From NCBI GenBank assembly GCA_027488835.1, contig JAIYAW010000001.1, positions 124,001 to 188,000 on the forward strand: a stretch of 64,000 bases of DNA. The letters run 5' to 3'. Shown here piece by piece: positions 16,746-26,036 of this stretch. Position 1 is the first letter of the stretch; each line of letters starts with the position of its first letter. Under the pieces are notes generated by a model. It searched no databases. It had not been told where the DNA came from and worked only from the letters and a program-made list of their open reading frames with translations. The stretch is from Bacteroidota bacterium. GTDB lineage: Bacteria > Bacteroidota > Bacteroidia > NS11-12g > UBA955. Both the position numbers and the translations under genes were made by a program.

Positions 16746-18203
16746 GTGTTATTCAATTCATTTGAATTCTTACTCTTTCTGCCAATCGTATTTATACTTT
16801 ATTGGTTTGTGTTCAATAAAAAATTGAGTTGGCAGAATGGGCTTGTTTTGGTAGCAAGTTATTTCTTCTATGGATGGTGGAGTTGGAAGTTCATGGGCTT
16901 GCTCATGCTCAGTACACTTTTGGATTATTTATATGGATTTTGGGTTGCATCGCCAAACCGCAAAAAAGCCAAGTTCTTTCTATATTTGAGTATTTTAAAT
17001 AACCTTGGAATTTTGGGGGTTTTCAAATACTACAATTTCTTTGCCCTACAATTTCAGAAAGGATTTGAAATCCTGGGGTTACATACCCATCCTGTATTGC
17101 TAAATGTTGCCTTACCAATTGGTATTTCATTTTATACCTTCCATGGAATGTCATATGTTTTTGATATATACCGAGGCAATCAAAAACCGGTTAAAAGCTT
17201 TGTAGATTATGCAGTTTTTGTCAGTTTCTTTCCACTTTTGGTGGCTGGTCCGATAGAAAGAGCGAGTCATTTGTTGCCACAAGTTCAGAAAGAACGTAAA
17301 TTTAACTATACCCAGGCTGTTGAGGGATGTAGGTTAATTCTTTGGGGGATGTTTAAAAAAGTGTTGATTGCAGATTCTTTGGCAGGAACAGTAGATGCAA
17401 TATTCAACAATTACCAACATGAAAATGGTTTCACATTAATCATTGGAGCCATCGCCTTCAGTTTTCAAATTTATGGCGATTTCAGTGGATATTCTGACAT
17501 CGCATTAGGAACAGCGAAACTTTTTGGATTTGAATTGTTGAGCAATTTCAAATTTCCATATTTTTCGAGGGACGTAGCTGAGTTTTGGAGACGTTGGCAT
17601 ATTTCCTTATCCAGCTGGTTTAGAGATTATTTATACATACCTCTAGGTGGCTCAAAAAATGGAAAGTACAAAGCCATTCGAAATACGTTTATCATTTTCT
17701 TGGTAAGCGGATTTTGGCATGGTGCAAGTTGGAATTTCATTGCATGGGGTTTTATTCACGCTTGCGGCTTTTTGCCGTTGTTATTACTTAACCGTAACCG
17801 TAAACACCTCACTGATGTGGTTGCCCAAAATCGTAAAATACCTAGCCTAAGAGAACTCTGGCAAATGACAAGCACGTTTGCATTTGTAACCTTTGCATGG
17901 GTGTTTTTTAGGGCAGATACTTTGGAACAAGCGCTTGGATATATTGAAAGAATTTGTTCTAGTATTTTTTCTAATCCGACTCAATTTTTTAAAATGCCTG
18001 GCGGAAAAATGGTATTCCTATTTATAATTCCATTGATATTAGGTGATTGGTGTTTAAGACGGAATGAGCGAAGTCTAGATTTTTATAAATACATAAAAAA
18101 TAATCGACTTAGATATATTACGTATATGCTTGTTTTCATCTTGGTGATACTAGGATTCTTTAATGGAAATTCGGATCAGTCATTCATTTATTTTCAATTC
18201 TGA
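16746..18203 (+). CDS. MBOAT-family membrane O-acyltransferase (AlgI/DltB type)
   Basis: 485 aa, GTG start, about ten or more membrane segments. Seen: opening FNSFEFLLFLPIVFILYWFV, the block EFWRRWHISLSSWFRDYLYI (residues about 277-300) followed by PLGG, and SGFWHGASWNFI (about 320) with the putative active-site His. This is the AlgI subgroup that carries acyl groups across the inner membrane for O-acetylation of extracellular polymers. The next gene overlaps the stop by 1 nt and encodes a likely transfer partner. Sits beside the export genes of the polysaccharide locus. Confidence 0.92.
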   Translation: MLFNSFEFLLFLPIVFILYWFVFNKKLSWQNGLVLVASYFFYGWWSWKFMGLLMLSTLLDYLYGFWVASPNRKKAKFFLYLSILNNLGILGVFKYYNFFALQFQKGFEILGLHTHPVLLNVALPIGISFYTFHGMSYVFDIYRGNQKPVKSFVDYAVFVSFFPLLVAGPIERASHLLPQVQKERKFNYTQAVEGCRLILWGMFKKVLIADSLAGTVDAIFNNYQHENGFTLIIGAIAFSFQIYGDFSGYSDIALGTAKLFGFELLSNFKFPYFSRDVAEFWRRWHISLSSWFRDYLYIPLGGSKNGKYKAIRNTFIIFLVSGFWHGASWNFIAWGFIHACGFLPLLLLNRNRKHLTDVVAQNRKIPSLRELWQMTSTFAFVTFAWVFFRADTLEQALGYIERICSSIFSNPTQFFKMPGGKMVFLFIIPLILGDWCLRRNERSLDFYKYIKNNRLRYITYMLVFILVILGFFNGNSDQSFIYFQF

Positions 18204-19096
18204 TGAAGTATTTTCTAAAAAAACTCTTTATATTTTTGACAATAAGTGTTTTATTGTTGTTTTTTTTACTGACAATTATCGGCTTAAAGGATGGAAAATT
18301 CTTGGATTCTTATTATTTGAAGTTCACAAGTAAACACAATGGAGGTTTAATTATTGGCACAAGTAAGGCTGCCCAAGCAATAGAACCATCACTTATCAGT
18401 TCAGATCAATATAATTTTGCTTTTTCAATTAACAATACTCCTTTTGATTCTACATATTTAAATTTAATAAGAAAATATCATACAACTCAAGAATTCGATA
18501 AAAATAGAAAACACATCATTTGTGTAGACCCTTGGTCAGTTTTTACTATTCCCAATGATCAATTTGAAATGGTAAATCCAAATTTTAATAAAATATTGAA
18601 ATATCCAATTATAAATCCTAACTATTTTTATATAAAAGACTATATAAATATTTACGATTTTTATTTCAAACGATTAAAATATGAATATGTGAATCTTAGC
18701 GGAAGGTTGGTGATTAATATGGATTATCAAAAAGTTGTTGGTGATTCTACAGTTAATCTTATTAAAAAGATTGGTCAATACAGAAAAAAAGAAGAATTCA
18801 AATTTGGATATTTGAGTAATAAACGAATAAAAATCTTGAAAGAAATAATTTCATATTTACAAAGAGATGGTAAAATTGTTTTGGTAAGATTACCCGTGCA
18901 TGACAAAATGTTAGAATTGGAAAACATAAAATCACCAAATTTTGATTTGTTGGTGAGTGGTATTTGTAAAGATTTCAATATTCAATACATTAACATGATG
19001 CCTTTAAGATACAATTATTTGTATACGGATGGAAATCATCTTTGGAATGGGGATAGTCATAAACTTACCAATGATTTGAACAAATTGATTAAATAA
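18203..19096 (+). CDS. Membrane-anchored SGNH-like protein, MBOAT partner
   Basis: 297 aa. One N-terminal membrane segment (about 9-27), then an extracytoplasmic domain. Seen: GGLIIGTSKAAQAIEPSLIS with Ser54 in a block I-like GTS setting, and LYTDGNHLWNGDSHKL near the C-terminus with D276 and H279, a DxxH pair. These match the catalytic Ser-Asp-His layout of SGNH/AlgJ-AlgX-like acyltransferases. The TGATG junction with the MBOAT gene supports a two-component O-acylation system. Not recognised as a named family. Confidence 0.7.
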   Translation: MKYFLKKLFIFLTISVLLLFFLLTIIGLKDGKFLDSYYLKFTSKHNGGLIIGTSKAAQAIEPSLISSDQYNFAFSINNTPFDSTYLNLIRKYHTTQEFDKNRKHIICVDPWSVFTIPNDQFEMVNPNFNKILKYPIINPNYFYIKDYINIYDFYFKRLKYEYVNLSGRLVINMDYQKVVGDSTVNLIKKIGQYRKKEEFKFGYLSNKRIKILKEIISYLQRDGKIVLVRLPVHDKMLELENIKSPNFDLLVSGICKDFNIQYINMMPLRYNYLYTDGNHLWNGDSHKLTNDLNKLIK

Positions 19097-19205
19097 CTTT
19101 TTTAACATCTATGAGATTATTTTGTTTTTAAAATGATAATCAGGTTATTCACAAAAAAATAACATGCATTCATTCCTCATTTCTTAGAATTTATCATTTA
19201 AATAC

Positions 19206-19213
19206 TACATTTG
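19206..19213 (+). promoter_or_regulatory. -7 box of the small membrane protein gene
   Basis: TACATTTG fits TAnnTTTG, 5 nt before the ATG at 19219. Confidence 0.6.
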
Positions 19214-19218
19214 TAACA

Positions 19219-19722
19219 ATGTCCAAATTGGAATTCAAAAAGAAGATTCGTAAATCAGTGCAACGTGTTGGTGTTCAACGTTTTTTTACAGGTCTTATTT
19301 TCTTGTTTGCGGGATTGGTGTGGGAGTTTTTTCAGGTTTCAAGTGATGGTACATCTGGAGTTACGCTTAAAAAAATCCTTTCATTTTGGCCGGTCTTCTG
19401 GGCTATTTGGATTGGTTGTGGCTTTTTATGGTGGGTGATTACCGGTTTTAAATCCGTCAATGGACTCATTTTTAGTTTGGTAGGTGGAGCGTTTATGGCC
19501 GAAACTGTAATGCCTGGTGTGGTAATAAACGCTGAAAATGGTCCATATTTTACCATTCTTATTGGACTTTTTATTTTTGCCTTGCCACGGAAAAATTATC
19601 AAACAAGTGCCTATTATTATTCAAATTCTAAAAGTTTGAATAAAATTAAAATCAAATCAAGCCCTTCAAAAACACATTCCATTTCACTAGCCGAACAAAA
19701 AAGGATGAGTGAACAATTTTAA
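19219..19722 (+). CDS. Small integral membrane protein, unknown
   Basis: 167 aa with about four hydrophobic segments (residues about 22-40, 55-75, 80-100, 108-122), a basic N-terminus (SKLEFKKKIRKSVQRVGVQR) and a hydrophilic C-terminal tail. Trp- and Gly-rich helices. No family recognised. It has its own promoter and lies 24 nt before the OPX gene, so it may head the export operon. Confidence 0.75.
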   Translation: MSKLEFKKKIRKSVQRVGVQRFFTGLIFLFAGLVWEFFQVSSDGTSGVTLKKILSFWPVFWAIWIGCGFLWWVITGFKSVNGLIFSLVGGAFMAETVMPGVVINAENGPYFTILIGLFIFALPRKNYQTSAYYYSNSKSLNKIKIKSSPSKTHSISLAEQKRMSEQF

Positions 19723-19746
19723 ATTAAACTAACTTATTATCAATAC

Positions 19747-20556
19747 ATGTTTAAACATATTTTTAAAGTCAATTTTATAAAAATCATTGCGCCCGTTCTT
19801 TTTGTTGTTTTACTGAACTCCTGTGTGAGTTATAAAAAACAAATTTTTTTTCAAGGTTTGACCGATACTACTTACACTGCCAGTACGAAACAACCCGATC
19901 TTATTATACAGCGCGGCGATCACCTCAGTATCATGGTTTATGCATTAGATCAAGCCAACGCCCAATTTTTCAATTCTCCAATGGGTATCGGCAATGGTAG
20001 TAATATGAGTCAATTGATGCAACAAGGTGGTCAGGGAGGTGGAATCATTGGATATTTGGTTGATGAATACGGCAACATTGAATTTCCAAAATTGGGAACA
20101 ATAAATGTTATGGGTTATTCACAGCAAGCATTAAGAGATACGCTTAAATCTAAGTTATCACTGTATGTCAAAGAACCAATTATCAATGTGCGTTTGTTAA
20201 ATTTTCGCGTGACTTTCATTAACTCAGATAGGGCAAATACTACTGTCGTAACAAACAACAAAACCAACATTTTACAATTTTTAGGTACGGTGGGAGGAAT
20301 TTCTTGGATGGATAAACGGAATAACATTCTTGTAATACGCCAGATCGACAGCAAGCGTGAGATATTGAGGGTAAACTTAACTGATGCCTCTATATTTCAA
20401 AGTCCGGCATATTATTTACAACCGAACGATATAATTTACGTAGAGCCCAACAAAAGAAAGTTTTTGGAAACCAATATACAATTGTTTAGTTATTTGACCA
20501 CAATTGCAAGCACCTTAAGCATATTGGTTTTGTTTATCAATGGTTTGAACAAATAA
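19747..20556 (+). CDS. Polysaccharide export outer-membrane lipoprotein (Wza-like OPX)
   Basis: 269 aa. Signal peptide with lipobox ending LLNSC (Cys26). A Poly_export domain follows (QPDLIIQRGDHLSIMVYALD ... GYLVDEYGNIEFPKLGTINV), then an SLBB-like domain (FLGTVGGISWMDKRNNILVI), the PNDIIYVEP block, and a C-terminal hydrophobic helix (about 246-264). Forms the outer-membrane/periplasmic exit channel for capsule or exopolysaccharide. Shorter than E. coli Wza, as usual in Bacteroidota. Paired with the BY-kinase 18 nt downstream. Confidence 0.93.
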   Translation: MFKHIFKVNFIKIIAPVLFVVLLNSCVSYKKQIFFQGLTDTTYTASTKQPDLIIQRGDHLSIMVYALDQANAQFFNSPMGIGNGSNMSQLMQQGGQGGGIIGYLVDEYGNIEFPKLGTINVMGYSQQALRDTLKSKLSLYVKEPIINVRLLNFRVTFINSDRANTTVVTNNKTNILQFLGTVGGISWMDKRNNILVIRQIDSKREILRVNLTDASIFQSPAYYLQPNDIIYVEPNKRKFLETNIQLFSYLTTIASTLSILVLFINGLNK

Positions 20557-20574
20557 ATTTATAGAGAGTTTAAA

Positions 20575-23019
20575 ATGAGCGAATATAATAACGAAACGGA
20601 TGAAAAGGGTGGAAACTCAAATGTAGCAGAGACTTTGTTGAGAGATTTCTTGCCTTATTGGCCAGTAATTTTTGCAACGGCAATCATTGGTTTTGTATCT
20701 TCCAAGGTTTACTTACGTTATCAACGACCTTCCTACCAAGCTGAAGCTGGGATATTATTGAAAAATGAAAATGAAAGCACTGAAAGCTTATTAAAACAGG
20801 CGGTTGGCAAGAAAGAAACGCCAGTTGAAGATGAGTTAGAAATTTTAAAAGGTTCTAATGTGATGCGACGTGCAGCTATTTTATCAAATTCGTTGTATAA
20901 ACTTGAATCAGTTGGTCAGTTTAACAACTTTTATACACTTAATAATTCTATGTCTTATGCGGTTGAATTTTTGGATAAAGAGAAGATTATAACTTATTCT
21001 TTTTCTATTTATTTAAATAAAGAAGGAAATATAATTGTAAATGGGAATCAAATTTGTCCATATAACCAGGTGGTTGAACTTGGCGGAAATAAAGTTATTT
21101 TTAAAAAGGTTATCGGTAACGAAAATTGGGGCAAAAAGAATGTTAATGCAAAGAAAACCATGCATTTTTATTCTCTTGAGGATGCTTCTAAAGATTTAAG
21201 AGAAAATTTTAGTATTGAACAAAGTAAAAAAAATTCTACCATTACATTGAAAGTTAACTCAGATAAACCAGAAAGAGCTCAAGGGTTATTAGAAGCAATT
21301 ATTCAAAGTTATCAATTAGAAACCCAAAATGAAAAGCGTAAACGCGCCAAATATACCATGGATTTTATTGACGATCGCTTGGCTTACGTTGGGCAAGATT
21401 TAGATTCAATAGAAAGTAACCTAGAGAACTTTAAAAAACAAAATGATATTCAGCGTGTTTCGGCTGAGGCAGGTCTCTATTTAGATAAAGTGAAGGCGGG
21501 TGATCAGCTTGGAGCCCAAACTGATCTACAACTCATGGTCCTCTCTGAAATTGAAAAGTATGTACAAGGCAGAATTAAAAAACCGGGAATGGTGCCTAGT
21601 TTAATTGGATTGGGTGATGCCAATTTGACTGCATATTTTGAAAAACTGAATGAGGCTGAAATCAAATACAATCAATTGGTAGATTTGAATGGATATGAAA
21701 ATGATGCCGTAAAATCGCTAAAGAAATTAATTCAAACATACAAAGAAGAGTTGTTAGAAGCAATAACAAATACCCGCAGAAACTTGAATATGTTCAAGCA
21801 AAAAGCAGAACAAGATTTTGCCAAATACAATGGTGAATACGATGAAATGATGCGTTCTATTCCGAGCAAAGAACGAAAGTTATTAAATATCACCCGACAA
21901 CAAAATATTAAGAATGCATTGTATACTTTTTTGTTGGAAAAACGTGAAGAGTCAGCCATTCAACAAGCAGGTACCTTAAGTGATGTACGAATTGTACAAG
22001 CACCCATTAACAATGGGATTGTTAGTCCCAAGAGATTAATTGTTCAGACCCAGTTTACGCTCGTTTTTGTGCTGTTTGTATTGGTAATTTTATTGATCAA
22101 AAGTGCGGTTAATAATAAAATTTCTGTTAGATCGGATATTTTAAATAGAACCAAAGTACCAATATTGGCGGATATCGTTCAAGTAGAAAGTGACAATCCT
22201 TTGATTATGAAGGAAGGGAATCGCAGTTTGATTTCCGAGCAATTTCGTGGACTAAGAACAAATTTAAGTTATTTTTTAGATTCTCATGGGAAATCAAAAT
22301 TATTGATTTCATCCAGTATTCCAGGTGAAGGAAAATCGTTTCTTGCATCGAATATTGCCATTGGATATGCGATGGCGGGAAAACGAACGCTTTTGATTGA
22401 ATCTGATTTGAGAAAACCAAACGTTGCCAAACATTTTAAAATTGCCAGAAGAACGGGTTTATCTGTTTATCTAACAGGAAATATAGCCAAAGATGAAATT
22501 ATTTTTACCACTGAATTTGAAAATTTATTTGTCATTCCTTCCGGTCCAATACCTCCAAATCCAGTTGAACTGATTTTGAATGGCCGTTATCAAAGTTTAT
22601 TGGAAGAACTCGGAAATGAATATGATCATATTATTATTGACTGTCCTCCAATTGGTTTGGTTACGGACGCACAAGTGATTGGTCAATGGGTTGATGCAGT
22701 AATCTTTGTGATACGTCATCAATATACCCCAAAAATTGCGGTAGAGCAACTCCTAGAAAAACTCCGGGAGGACAAAAAATTCAAACAAATGGCGGTTGTT
22801 TTTAATGGATTAACAGGAGGTATTTCTGGCTACGGTTATGGTTATTCTTATAGCAACAAAGCTTATGGTTACGGTTATGGCGGATATGGATACAGTAGTT
22901 ATGGTGGCAATTATGGATACTATGGTGCGGGAAAGAAAAAATCGTCAAATTTATTTTCAATTGCGTATAATATAATTATCGTTCCATTTATAGCGCTTTT
23001 TGGTCGGAGAAAGGAGTAA
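20575..23019 (+). CDS. Polysaccharide co-polymerase with BY-kinase domain (Wzc-like)
   Basis: 814 aa. N-terminal Wzz domain with the first membrane helix at about 25-42, a long periplasmic coiled-coil part (about 60-480), a second membrane helix at about 495-515, then a cytoplasmic tyrosine kinase: Walker A ISSSIPGEGKSF (about 579-590), Walker A' LLIESDLRKPN (about 605) and Walker B IIIDCPPIG (about 685). The C-terminal tail (about 752-785) is a Gly-Tyr cluster with more than fifteen Tyr, the expected autophosphorylation site. Controls chain length and export with the OPX protein. Confidence 0.95.
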   Translation: MSEYNNETDEKGGNSNVAETLLRDFLPYWPVIFATAIIGFVSSKVYLRYQRPSYQAEAGILLKNENESTESLLKQAVGKKETPVEDELEILKGSNVMRRAAILSNSLYKLESVGQFNNFYTLNNSMSYAVEFLDKEKIITYSFSIYLNKEGNIIVNGNQICPYNQVVELGGNKVIFKKVIGNENWGKKNVNAKKTMHFYSLEDASKDLRENFSIEQSKKNSTITLKVNSDKPERAQGLLEAIIQSYQLETQNEKRKRAKYTMDFIDDRLAYVGQDLDSIESNLENFKKQNDIQRVSAEAGLYLDKVKAGDQLGAQTDLQLMVLSEIEKYVQGRIKKPGMVPSLIGLGDANLTAYFEKLNEAEIKYNQLVDLNGYENDAVKSLKKLIQTYKEELLEAITNTRRNLNMFKQKAEQDFAKYNGEYDEMMRSIPSKERKLLNITRQQNIKNALYTFLLEKREESAIQQAGTLSDVRIVQAPINNGIVSPKRLIVQTQFTLVFVLFVLVILLIKSAVNNKISVRSDILNRTKVPILADIVQVESDNPLIMKEGNRSLISEQFRGLRTNLSYFLDSHGKSKLLISSSIPGEGKSFLASNIAIGYAMAGKRTLLIESDLRKPNVAKHFKIARRTGLSVYLTGNIAKDEIIFTTEFENLFVIPSGPIPPNPVELILNGRYQSLLEELGNEYDHIIIDCPPIGLVTDAQVIGQWVDAVIFVIRHQYTPKIAVEQLLEKLREDKKFKQMAVVFNGLTGGISGYGYGYSYSNKAYGYGYGGYGYSSYGGNYGYYGAGKKKSSNLFSIAYNIIIVPFIALFGRRKE

Positions 23020-23196
23020 ATATGCTTCCTTGTTTCATTTACAAATTTTTTTGTGCGTTTACCAAACATTTACAATTGGAACAGTTTTTGTTCTAAATTT
23101 GTTACTCAATATTGTGGCAGTTACAAAAATTTAACGTAACTGAAGTGGCGAAGCTCTGTTAAGATTAAAACGCAAACAACCTCTAATTTTTAATTA
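23020..23196. other. Spacer, no gene
   Basis: 177 bp between the BY-kinase and the HTH gene. AT-rich, with a weak GGCGAAGCTC-like sequence at about 23147, possibly a decayed mini-hairpin. No strong terminator or TAnnTTTG box seen. Confidence 0.4.
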
Positions 23197-23718
23197 ATGA
23201 TAATCGACTCCCTCCTTCATGGAAAAATTCGGGTAAAACTGCTTACCCGATTGCTATTGAATCCTGACAGCAGAGTGTATTTGCGCGGACTAGAGAAGGA
23301 TTTTGGCGTAAGTTCGAATACGGTGAGAATGGAATTGAACAAATTGAGTGAGTTAAAGCTTATTGAAGTAGATGAATCTGTAAGCGCGGTAAAACAATAT
23401 AAAGCGAATACCTTACACCCCATGTTTATTCCATTAAGGAATTTCATTTTAAAACAGTTCGGATTTGAATCGTTAATTGAACAGGTTTTTCAAAAGCTAG
23501 GTGATCTAGAGTCTGTTTATGTAACTAATGATTGGGCGGAAGGGAAAGAATCTACTTTTGTTGATTTGGTAGTAGTGGGCGATGTAAATAAAAATTATAT
23601 GAATCGATTGATTGGACATGCCGAAAAACTAATACAGAAGAAAATTCGTGTGGCAGTTTTTGAATCTGATTTTGATGAAATGCAACTATTTGGAATACCA
23701 TATATAAGACTAATTTAA
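23197..23718 (+). CDS. Winged-helix regulator with degenerate nucleotidyltransferase-like domain
   Basis: 173 aa. N-terminal ArsR-like winged helix (about 10-75: RVYLRGLEKDFGVSSNTVRM, then ELNKLSELKLI). C-terminal half (about 100-173) has the shape of a MNT-type nucleotidyltransferase, ending FVDLVVVGDVN, but the expected GSxxxGxxxxxSDxD is replaced by TNDWAEGKESTFVD; catalysis looks lost. Proteins of this layout are often found in Bacteroidota polysaccharide loci, where local regulation is likely. Lies 12 nt before the tviB-like gene and could control or belong to that operon. Confidence 0.75.
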   Translation: MIIDSLLHGKIRVKLLTRLLLNPDSRVYLRGLEKDFGVSSNTVRMELNKLSELKLIEVDESVSAVKQYKANTLHPMFIPLRNFILKQFGFESLIEQVFQKLGDLESVYVTNDWAEGKESTFVDLVVVGDVNKNYMNRLIGHAEKLIQKKIRVAVFESDFDEMQLFGIPYIRLI

Positions 23719-23730
23719 AAATATAATACC

Positions 23731-25032
23731 ATGAACAAAGAATATAAAATTGCAATTATTGGTTTGGGATATGTTGGACTACCCCTGGCTGTGGCTTTTG
23801 CTGAAAAGTATAAAGTGGTTGGTTTTGATATCAATTTGCAACGCATAGGTGAATTGAAAAAATACAACGACCGTACACTTGAAATTTCAAATGAACAATT
23901 GAAGGATGTAGTTATTTCAGATGAAAATTATGTAAGTGATAATTATTCAAACGGCTTGTACACAACCATGAATCAGTCTGATTTGGCTGATTGCAATTTT
24001 TTCATTGTTACAGTCCCAACTCCTACAGATAAATATAACCGTCCTGTGCTAACTCCTTTAATCAAAGCCAGTGAAACCGTAGGTAAGGTTTTGAAATCAG
24101 GAGATATTGTGGTGTATGAAAGTACGGTTTATCCCGGTGTTACCGAAGATGAATGTGTACCCGTACTTGAAAAAATAAGTGGATTAAAATTCAATACGGA
24201 TTTCTTTGCAGGATATTCTCCGGAGAGAATCAATCCGGGTGACAAAGAACATACGGTAACTAAAATTTTAAAGGTGACAAGTGGGAGCACTCCGGAAATT
24301 GCGACTGAAATTGATGCAGTTTATAACAGTGTCATTACTGCCGGAACCCACAAAGCGCCGAGTATCAAAGTTGCCGAGGCCGCAAAAGTGATAGAAAACA
24401 GTCAACGTGATATCAATATTGCCTTTGTAAATGAATTGGCTAAGATTTTCAATTTAATGGGAATAGATACCCATGATGTATTGGAAGCTGCGGGAACCAA
24501 ATGGAATTTCTTAAAATTTAAACCCGGTTTGGTTGGGGGACATTGTATTGGGGTTGATCCCTATTATTTGGCTCAAAAAGCACAAGAATTGGGTTACCAT
24601 CCTGAAATTATTTTGGCTGGGCGCAGATTGAATGATGAAATGGGAAAGTATGTGGCCACTGAAGTGATTAAATTGATGTTGAAAAAAGACATCAAAGTAA
24701 AAAATTCAAATGTGTTGGTTCTAGGTTTTACTTTCAAGGAAGATTGTCCCGATGTGCGTAATACCAAGGTAATTGATATTGTTAATGAACTGAAATCTTA
24801 TGCAGTAAAAGTAACAATTTTTGACCCTTGGGCAAACCCAGAAGAAGTAGAACATGAATATGGGGTAATTTCGCATAAAGATATGCCAAAAGAAAAGTAT
24901 GACGCAGTGATTTTGGCTGTTTCACACAAAGAGTTTTTGAAAATGAATTTGCAAAATTTACTAAATGACACAGCGGTATTTTACGATGTAAAAGGTTGTA
25001 TGGTTGGTGATTTTGTTGACTCTAGATTGTAA
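23731..25032 (+). CDS. UDP-N-acetylglucosamine 6-dehydrogenase (TviB/WbpO type)
   Basis: 433 aa. NAD-dependent four-electron oxidation of a UDP-HexNAc to its uronic acid. Seen: IAIIGLGYVGLPLAVAFAEK, VPTPTDKYNRPVLTPLIKAS, YESTVYPGVTEDECVPVLEK, YSPERINPGDKEH, catalytic Cys in VGGHCIGVDPYYL, and VLVLGFTFKEDCPDVRNTK. From memory these blocks track Salmonella TviB (Vi antigen) much more closely than WecC or Ugd. With the 4-epimerase at 55.6 kb it could give UDP-GalNAcA; the order of oxidation and epimerisation is not shown by sequence. Confidence 0.9.
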   Translation: MNKEYKIAIIGLGYVGLPLAVAFAEKYKVVGFDINLQRIGELKKYNDRTLEISNEQLKDVVISDENYVSDNYSNGLYTTMNQSDLADCNFFIVTVPTPTDKYNRPVLTPLIKASETVGKVLKSGDIVVYESTVYPGVTEDECVPVLEKISGLKFNTDFFAGYSPERINPGDKEHTVTKILKVTSGSTPEIATEIDAVYNSVITAGTHKAPSIKVAEAAKVIENSQRDINIAFVNELAKIFNLMGIDTHDVLEAAGTKWNFLKFKPGLVGGHCIGVDPYYLAQKAQELGYHPEIILAGRRLNDEMGKYVATEVIKLMLKKDIKVKNSNVLVLGFTFKEDCPDVRNTKVIDIVNELKSYAVKVTIFDPWANPEEVEHEYGVISHKDMPKEKYDAVILAVSHKEFLKMNLQNLLNDTAVFYDVKGCMVGDFVDSRL

Positions 25033-25037
25033 GTAAA

Positions 25038-26036
25038 TTGAAAATTCTAGTTACGGGTATAGCAGGATTTATTGGCTATCACTTAAGTAAGAAATTACTT
25101 GGTGAAGGATACGAAGTTATTGGTTTTGATAATTTGAATGATTATTATGATGTGCAACTCAAAATAGATCGATTAAAAGAGCTTAAAATCGAATTTGAAA
25201 ACAATTTATGGGTTTCTGAAAATCCCAATTTGAAATTTGTCAAGGCAGATCTTTTAGAAAAGGAAGTGCTCATGAATTTGTTCAATGTAGAAAAGTTTGA
25301 TTATGTTGTTCATTTGGCTGCGCAAGCAGGTGTTCGTTATTCGTTAACAGAACCTCAGAGATATATTGATTCGAATATAACTGGTTTTTTGAATATCTTA
25401 GAATGTTGTAGGCATTATCCGGTAAAGCATCTGGTATTTGCTAGTAGTTCATCGGTTTATGGTTTAAATGCTAAAATTCCATTCTCTGTTCACGATAGAA
25501 CAGATAGTCCTGTAAGTATTTATGCCGCCACTAAAAAAAGCAATGAACTTATGGCTCATACTTACAGCTGTTTATTTAAAATCCCAACAACAGGTTTGAG
25601 ATTTTTTACAGTTTATGGTCCTTGGGGAAGACCAGATATGGCAATGCATCTATTTACTGATGCCATCATTAACGAAAAACCAATAAAAGTGTTTAATCAT
25701 GGAAAATTAAGTCGTGATTTTACATTCATTGATGATATCGTTGAAAGTATTTATCGTATCATGTTAAAGCCGAGTATTGAAAGTGAATTGCCTTCAAACT
25801 TATTCAATATTGGAAATAATTCTCCAGAAAAACTTGGAGATTTTATTGAAACTATTGAAATGGCAATTGGTAAAAATGCCAAAAAAGAATTATTGCCAAT
25901 GCAGGATGGTGATGTAGAAAGAACGTATGCTGATGTGCAAAGTTTGATAGATTACATTGGTTATAAACCTCAAACTCCAATTCAGGACGGAATTACAAAC
26001 TTTGTAAATTGGTATAAAAATTATTATAAAATTTAA
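25038..26036 (+). CDS. UDP-glucuronate 4-epimerase-like SDR
   Basis: 332 aa, TTG start 5 nt after the dehydrogenase stop. Seen: LVTGIAGFIGYHLSKKLLGE, FDNLNDYYDVQLKIDRLKEL (the NDYYDxxLKxxRL block typical of UDP-glucuronate 4-epimerases), HLAAQAGVRYS, SSSSVYG and YAATKK (catalytic Tyr-Lys). Predicted to convert UDP-GlcA to UDP-GalA. A UDP-glucose dehydrogenase is not in the window, so UDP-GlcA would come from elsewhere, or the enzyme may accept the HexNAcA product of its neighbour. Confidence 0.85.
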   Translation: MKILVTGIAGFIGYHLSKKLLGEGYEVIGFDNLNDYYDVQLKIDRLKELKIEFENNLWVSENPNLKFVKADLLEKEVLMNLFNVEKFDYVVHLAAQAGVRYSLTEPQRYIDSNITGFLNILECCRHYPVKHLVFASSSSVYGLNAKIPFSVHDRTDSPVSIYAATKKSNELMAHTYSCLFKIPTTGLRFFTVYGPWGRPDMAMHLFTDAIINEKPIKVFNHGKLSRDFTFIDDIVESIYRIMLKPSIESELPSNLFNIGNNSPEKLGDFIETIEMAIGKNAKKELLPMQDGDVERTYADVQSLIDYIGYKPQTPIQDGITNFVNWYKNYYKI

